From the NCBI GenBank assembly GCA_949987565.1, contig OX465102.1, positions 21,098,992 through 21,162,991 on the forward strand: a stretch of DNA of 64,000 nucleotides, given 5' to 3'. Below are positions 59,243 through 64,000 of this stretch, piece after piece. The number at the start of each line of letters is the position of its first letter. Position 1 is the stretch's first letter. A model generated the notes under the pieces. It had not been told where the DNA came from and did no database searches. It saw only the letters and a list, made by a program, of their open reading frames with translations. Origin of the DNA: Luidia sarsii. Lineage: Eukaryota; Echinodermata; Asteroidea; Paxillosida; Luidiidae. The position numbers were made by a program, and so were the translations under genes.

Positions 59243-61392
59243 CGCAAGGTAGATCACCCCCCACTGATGTAATCGGTGAAATGTTGCGCCAGACGAGGCA
59301 ACAGCAGCAAGGCCTTATAGAAACTCTGCAACTACCAAGAGCAGAACTGATGTGCTATGAAGGAGATCCCATGAAATTCTGGGAATTTTGGAGGGCCTTT
59401 GAGGTCAACGTAGATAGCACGAAGGTCAGTGCCGCTGCCAAGCTGACAAGACTTCTGCACTACTGCAGAGGTGAAGCACGTAGAGTGATTCAGGCATGCT
59501 CTGTAATGGAGTCGACACTAGGCTACGAACGAGCTAAGACCTTGTTGAAGGAAAGATTTGGAAACAAATACAAGGTAGCTGACGCCTGGATGAAAAATGT
59601 CACCAGAGGCCGGGCAGTAAACCCCCATGACGGAAAGGCCATCAGGGAACTTGCAGATGAGCTGCAAGTTTGCTACCAGACCCTGCAGTCCATGGGTTAT
59701 GAAAATGAGATGGCACACCAGAGCTTCCTGAAAGACATCCTGGAACGACTGCCAAACTACATGCGCTACCGATGGGCCGGCAAGGTTAGATGTCTGGAGA
59801 AAAATGAGAGCCGCTTGCCAAACATGGAAGATCTAGTGGCCTACATAGATGACATAGCAGAAGAAGAGAACAACCCCATCTACGGCTCGTCTACTTGGAA
59901 GAGAAACCATGATGTTCCTACCAGGGGAAATGCCCGTGACCAGCAGAGATCTAAGGGCTCCTTCGCAGTGACGTCTATGCCAGAAAGGGCACCTCCCAGG
60001 AAGTGTGCACTATGCGAGGGAGAACATGCTCTGTTTGGCTGTCAAAGATTCAGAGCAAAGTCACCACAAGAAAGGTTTGAGTACGCTCGACAGGAAAGGC
60101 TCTGCTTCAACTGTCTGCGTAAAGGTCACATGACTGCCGTGTGTAGGCTGAACAGGACATGCACCATTCCTGGCTGTGACAAGAAGCATACCAAATTTCT
60201 GCACGTCATGCAGACACCACAGCAGCAAGCACAAGATGTCTTACAGCAGACTACACCTCAAGATGCCTCAGTCCAGAATGGCTATGTCGACTCATTGGAG
60301 GCGAGTTATGTCACAGGGGCCGGCAAGACAGTCCTACCCATTGTACCTGTACGAGTCAGGTCTGCAGGAGGCAGCATCTTCATCAAGACACACGCATTGC
60401 TAGATACCGGATCGACAAACTCCTTCTGTACAGAGCGCTTGGCATCCCAGCTTGAAGCCAAAGGAGAGAGACATCGCATCAATCTGACAACACTAGATAA
60501 GACAGAAGGCAGCATTGACACCATGAAGATAAGTCTGGCTGTTGATAGTGGGCCAGCAACGGAGTGCATCAGAATGCCGTGTGTTTACACAAAGAAGACG
60601 ATCAACATTTCGAGCATACACCTGGCAAACATGGAAGAGATAGCGCAGGTGCCACATCTAAAGAGCATCAACTTGCCCTTTGCCAGAGGGAAAGAAGTTG
60701 GGCTATTAATTGGCCAAGACGTCCCTGCAGCACTCATGCCACTTGAAGTAAGACAAGGGACAGAGAAGGACGGGCCTTATGCTGTGAGAACCACCTTGGG
60801 ATGGTCACTACATGGACCAGTCAGCCAACTGAAGTCACCCCATCACCCCAGTATGGCATCGAACTTTGTCCAACACGACATGGGTCTTGAAGATCAAGTT
60901 CAGAAGTTTTGGAAGCTAGAGGGGTCCGAAGACCTACACGACAGAAAGGAAATGTCAGTGAATGACAAGAGAGCCTTGAAGATATGGGAGAATGGTATAG
61001 AAATGGACAAGGGACATTATCAGTTACCGATACCATTTAAGCAACAACAACCGAACCTGCCAAGCAACAGATGGATGGCTGAACAAAGATTGCAGAGTCT
61101 AGCTCGGAAATTCAACAAGGATGAATCTCTGCGACAGAAGTACAGTGATGGCATTGATGACCTACTTCTGAAAGGCTATGCAGAGGAGGTTCAAGAAGCA
61201 GAATGCCAGCCTGAAGACAAGCCCATATGGTACCTCCCTCATCATGCAGTTTTCAATCCAACAAAACCAGGCAAGATACGAATCGTATTTGATTGTGCTG
61301 CCAAAGGAGCAGATGTATGCCTTAACGACGAAGTTCTGCAAGGACCAGATCTGACAAATAAGCTCACAGGAGTCCTGCTCAGATTCAGATGA
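59239..61392 (+). pseudogene. BEL/Pao gag-protease-RT N-terminal part
   Basis: Continues gag (DUF1759-like: FWEFWRAFEVNVD, LLHYCRGEA), then two CCHC-type zinc knuckles at about residues 256 and 289 (CALCEGEHALFGC, CFNCLRKGHMTAVC), then an aspartic protease with DTGST at about residue 389, and the start of the reverse transcriptase (IRIVFDCAAK) before TGA at 61390-61392. The next codons continue in the same frame, so the stop is a point mutation. Numbering is from the open frame, not a verified start. Confidence 0.8.
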
Positions 61393-61740
61393 GAGCCAGT
61401 CGCCTTCATGGCAGATGTGGAGGCCATGTTCCACCAAGTGCGGGTACCAGTAGAAGATCGAGACGTGTTGAGGTTTCTCTGGTGGCCATCCGGTGACTTG
61501 AACCGAGATGCTCTACCGGTTGATAGAGCCTTGGGCGTCAGCTGGGACGTAGAAAGAGACTGCTTGGGATACAAGTTGTCACCCAAGGATAAGCCACTGT
61601 CCAGACGTGGACTCCTGAGCATCGTGTCATCGATCTACGATCCATTGGGATATGCCAACCCATTTATCCTGAAGGCAAGACTACTACTTCAGGAGTTGAC
61701 GAAGATGAAGCTGGGATGGGATGAACCTCTGCCAGAGTAA
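61393..61740 (+). pseudogene. BEL/Pao reverse transcriptase with core deletion
   Basis: Same frame as the preceding part. DVEAMFHQVRVPVEDRDVLRF and WWPSGDLN are followed at about 61503 directly by RALGVSWDVERD, which belongs after the palm. The YVDD catalytic region and its surroundings, over a hundred residues in intact relatives, are missing without loss of frame. A TAA at 61738-61740 interrupts the link to the RNase H part. Confidence 0.75.
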
Positions 61741-61764
61741 CAGAGACGCACGTGGCAAGCATGG

Positions 61765-63885
61765 TTGGCAGACCTATCAGAGATGAGAGATTTTGAGGTG
61801 AACAGGTGCATAAAGCCACATAACTTCGGAGATGTAACAAGATACCACTTGCATCATTTTGCAGATGCTTCAGAGAAAGCATATGGAGCAGTTTCCTACC
61901 TCGTCATGAAGAATGCCAGAGGTGAACTTCACAGTGGTATTGTGATGGCCAAGTCACATATGGCACCATTGAAAACAGTGACTATTCCACGTCTTGAGCT
62001 CACTGCTGCGACACTCGCTGCCAAACTCGATGTTGCAGTAAAGAGAGAGCTCGATGTGCAAGAACCAATTAAGTCAACATTTTGGACTGACAGCACAATT
62101 GTGTTGCAATACATCAGGAGTACGGATGGACGGTATCGCACATTTGTGGCCAATAGAATAGCTGGCATACATAATGCATCAGAACCAAGTCAGTGGCGTT
62201 ATGTGGACACAAAGAGCAATCCAGCAGATGACGTGTCCAGAGGGATGACAGCTTGTGAGCTTAAGAAGAGCAAAAGATGGCTACAAGGGCCAGAGTTTCT
62301 CCAGAAATCAGAATATGAATGGCCGAAGGAGCCAATAGTAGTGGAGCCTGTGGTGAAGCAGATTGACCCAGAGCTCAAGAAGAGCAGAGAGCAAGTACAC
62401 ACACTAGCAGTGGGGAGAGATGAAATCAATGCAACAGACAAGATATTACAGCACTACTCATCATGGCACAGGCTGAAGAAGGGAGTAGCATGGATTCTGC
62501 GAGTGGGAGAGCACTTGCGTAACAAGAGTCAGGGCATGCCAAATGTCTTGAAGAAGCAACTCTCAGTAGATGATCTTGACATGGCAGAGCAAGCAATCAT
62601 CAGATATGTTCAACGGCAAGACTACCCAGATGAGTACCAGACACTGAAGACAGGTAACCCTGTGAAGAATTCGAGCCCACTGCATAAGCTAGACCCCAAG
62701 ATGAATAGAGAAGGAATGATGTGTGTTGGAGGAAGGCTCAAAAATGCCGAGCTAAAGACATGGGAAAAGCATCCAATAATTCTTCCAAAGAATAGTCACA
62801 TCGTCACGCTGGTAGTAAGACACATCCACTTTGCATTAGGACATTCTGGGAGAGAACATGTCTTGTCCAGAATGAGGCAGCAGTATTGGGTGATGGGTGG
62901 ACGGACAGCAGTACGCAAAGCTCTACACAACTGCTTTGTGTGTAGACGTCAGTCAGCACCACTCATCTCTCAGAAGATGGCAGATCTACCTCGAGATCGA
63001 GTGACGCCTAATCAACCCCCTTTCACCTCCGTCGGTGAAGACTGCTTCGGACCATTCATGGTCAAACTAGGCCGAAGTCAAGTGAAAAGGTACGGGTGTA
63101 TCTTTACATGCCTTGTGATAAGAGCAGTTCATATTGAAGTACTACATTCCCTGGAGACAGACTCATTTCTTAATGCCTTGCAGCGCTTCACCGCAAGGCG
63201 GGGTCAACCGAGAAGTATCCGATGTGACAATGGCACCAATTTTGTAGGTGCTGAGCGTGAGCTTAGAGAAGGAATCAACCGTTGGAACAAGCAGCAGATC
63301 CACGAATATCTCTTGCAGAGAGAGATCAGATGGAAATTTAATCCCCCTGCAGCATCCCACATGGGCGGTCTGTGGGAGAGACAAATACGAACAATCAGAA
63401 AGGTCCTGAACACTGTAATGAATCAACAAGTTCTCCACGATGAAAGCCTTTCAACCATGATGTGTATTGTTGAATCAGTGATCAACAGTCGGCCACTCAC
63501 CGTGGTCTCTGATGATGTGAAGGATGCAGAAGCATTGACGCCGAACCATCTGCTTTTGTTGCGTTCAAACAACACCTTGCCAGCAGACATATTCCAGAGG
63601 AATGACCAGTACAGCCGGAAACGTTGGAGACAAATCCAATACCTTGCTGATATCTTTTGGCACAGGTGGAGCAGAGAATACCTACCAACATTGCAGCAGA
63701 GATGCAAATGGAACAATCCAGCAAGAAACGTAGAGGTTGGAGATGTCGTACTCATTGCTGACAATCTACCCCGAAACCAGTGGTCCATGGGCAGAGTGGA
63801 GGAGGTCTACCCCGGAGCGGACAACCTGGTGCGTACAGCCAAGGTCAAGACGAAGGCAACCACATGTGTGATTTTCCCTTGGTGA
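61765..63885 (+). pseudogene. BEL/Pao RNase H and integrase (long open frame)
   Basis: A 706-codon frame. The RNase H part has Asp in HHFADAS (residue 34), Glu in PRLELTAA, Asp in FWTDST and the ADDVSRG tail. The integrase has an HHCC zinc region (HIHFALGHSG...CFVC) and catalytic Asp in GEDCFGPF (about 427), Asp in RCDNGTNF (488) and Glu in GLWERQ (538), then a DUF5641-like C-terminal domain (WHRWSREYL, VGDVVLI). This part looks intact, unlike the reverse transcriptase. It is labelled pseudogene because the parent ORF is interrupted upstream. Confidence 0.8.
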
Positions 63886-64000
63886 ATGTGTATGTTCATA
63901 CATCTGAGTAGACTACATAACTACATTTTGCTGAAGGTTGTTGAAAGAAGCAGAAAGATGTACTAGCTAGTATATAATGTTGTGTGTTCAAGATTTGTGA

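Larger units (their letters stand above)
58226..64000 (+). mobile_element. BEL/Pao LTR retrotransposon, decayed, 3' end beyond window
   Basis: The left end is fixed at 58226 (TGTTGTGGAT) because the uninterrupted paralogue at 23600-23625 reads straight through this point; a short target-site duplication of CGTC or CCGTC is expected. The element carries gag, zinc knuckles, an aspartic protease (A17/DUF1758-like), reverse transcriptase, RNase H and integrase in the BEL/Pao order. It has a frame break at 59239, in-frame stops at 61390 and 61738, and an internal loss inside the reverse transcriptase. The 5' LTR lies between 58226 and roughly 58760; its end and the primer-binding site were not resolved. 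The 3' LTR is not reached. Confidence 0.85.

Noticed and set aside
59220..59260. Programmed -1 frameshift between the two BEL/Pao frames
   Set aside because: No clear slippery heptamer is seen, BEL elements usually have a single ORF, and other mutations are present in this copy, so a simple indel is more likely.
63886..64000. Start of the 3' LTR of the BEL/Pao element
   Set aside because: TGTTGTG occurs near 63979, but the following bases do not match the 5' end at 58226, so the 3' LTR must begin beyond the window.
1..64000. CRISPR array, operon or bacterial-type system
   Set aside because: No regularly spaced repeats of that type, and all genes show eukaryotic splicing; the tandem arrays found are minisatellites.

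Overview
The window looks like nuclear DNA of an invertebrate chordate, most likely an amphioxus (Branchiostoma). The evidence is a cluster of secreted ApeC-domain (apextrin-like) genes of the amphioxus type, a pair of P-loop sulfotransferase-like genes, spliced genes with consensus GT/AG junctions in AT-rich introns, a BEL/Pao LTR retrotransposon, Penelope-like debris and many tRNA-derived SINE pieces. The species is inferred, not proven. No CRISPR array, rRNA or intact tRNA gene was seen.

Layout. 1-5.8 kb holds apextrin-like gene A (minus strand). 9.3-15.1 kb holds gene B, a near-identical tandem copy of A and its flanks. 15.9-16.4 kb is the remnant of another copy, with intron and promoter but no signal-peptide exon. 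18.3-18.6 kb carries two broken signal-peptide exons. 22.2-25.3 kb is gene C (minus). 32.7-33.6 kb is sulfotransferase-like gene S1 (plus). 35.6-43.0 kb is gene D (plus), with a large intron full of tandem repeats and a solo LTR. 48.4-49.4 kb is S2 (minus), the paralogue of S1. 57.1-57.3 kb is a signal-peptide exon (E, plus) whose other exons are not in the window. 58.2 kb to the end is a decayed BEL/Pao element.

Architecture. About 18.3-33.7 kb and 48.2-57.3 kb are inverted copies of each other. S1 matches S2, broken exon C' matches E, and many intergenic blocks pair in reversed order and orientation. Gene D lies between the arms and is opposite in orientation to gene C, with similar flanking repeats. 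Together with the A/B tandem pair, this suggests repeated segmental duplication of one immune-type locus.

Genes. Genes A-C share four exons: signal peptide plus a short basic region; a Ser/Thr-rich linker; ApeC N-terminal half; ApeC C-terminal half. Gene D has three of these. Every internal junction is phase 1, so an internal exon can be gained or lost without a frameshift, and D appears to lack the linker exon. Characterised amphioxus apextrin-like proteins bind bacterial peptidoglycan or muramyl dipeptide. A role in extracellular or mucosal bacterial recognition is therefore the natural inference here.

The intergenic DNA is mainly repeats. Noteworthy are a recurrent 'GAAACGTC' hairpin motif resembling a degenerate hammerhead ribozyme (a motif known from Penelope-like retroelements and retrozymes), two near-perfect palindromes built from it, minisatellites present in both inverted arms, and two LTR-element insertions whose ends can be placed to the base using paralogous empty sites.
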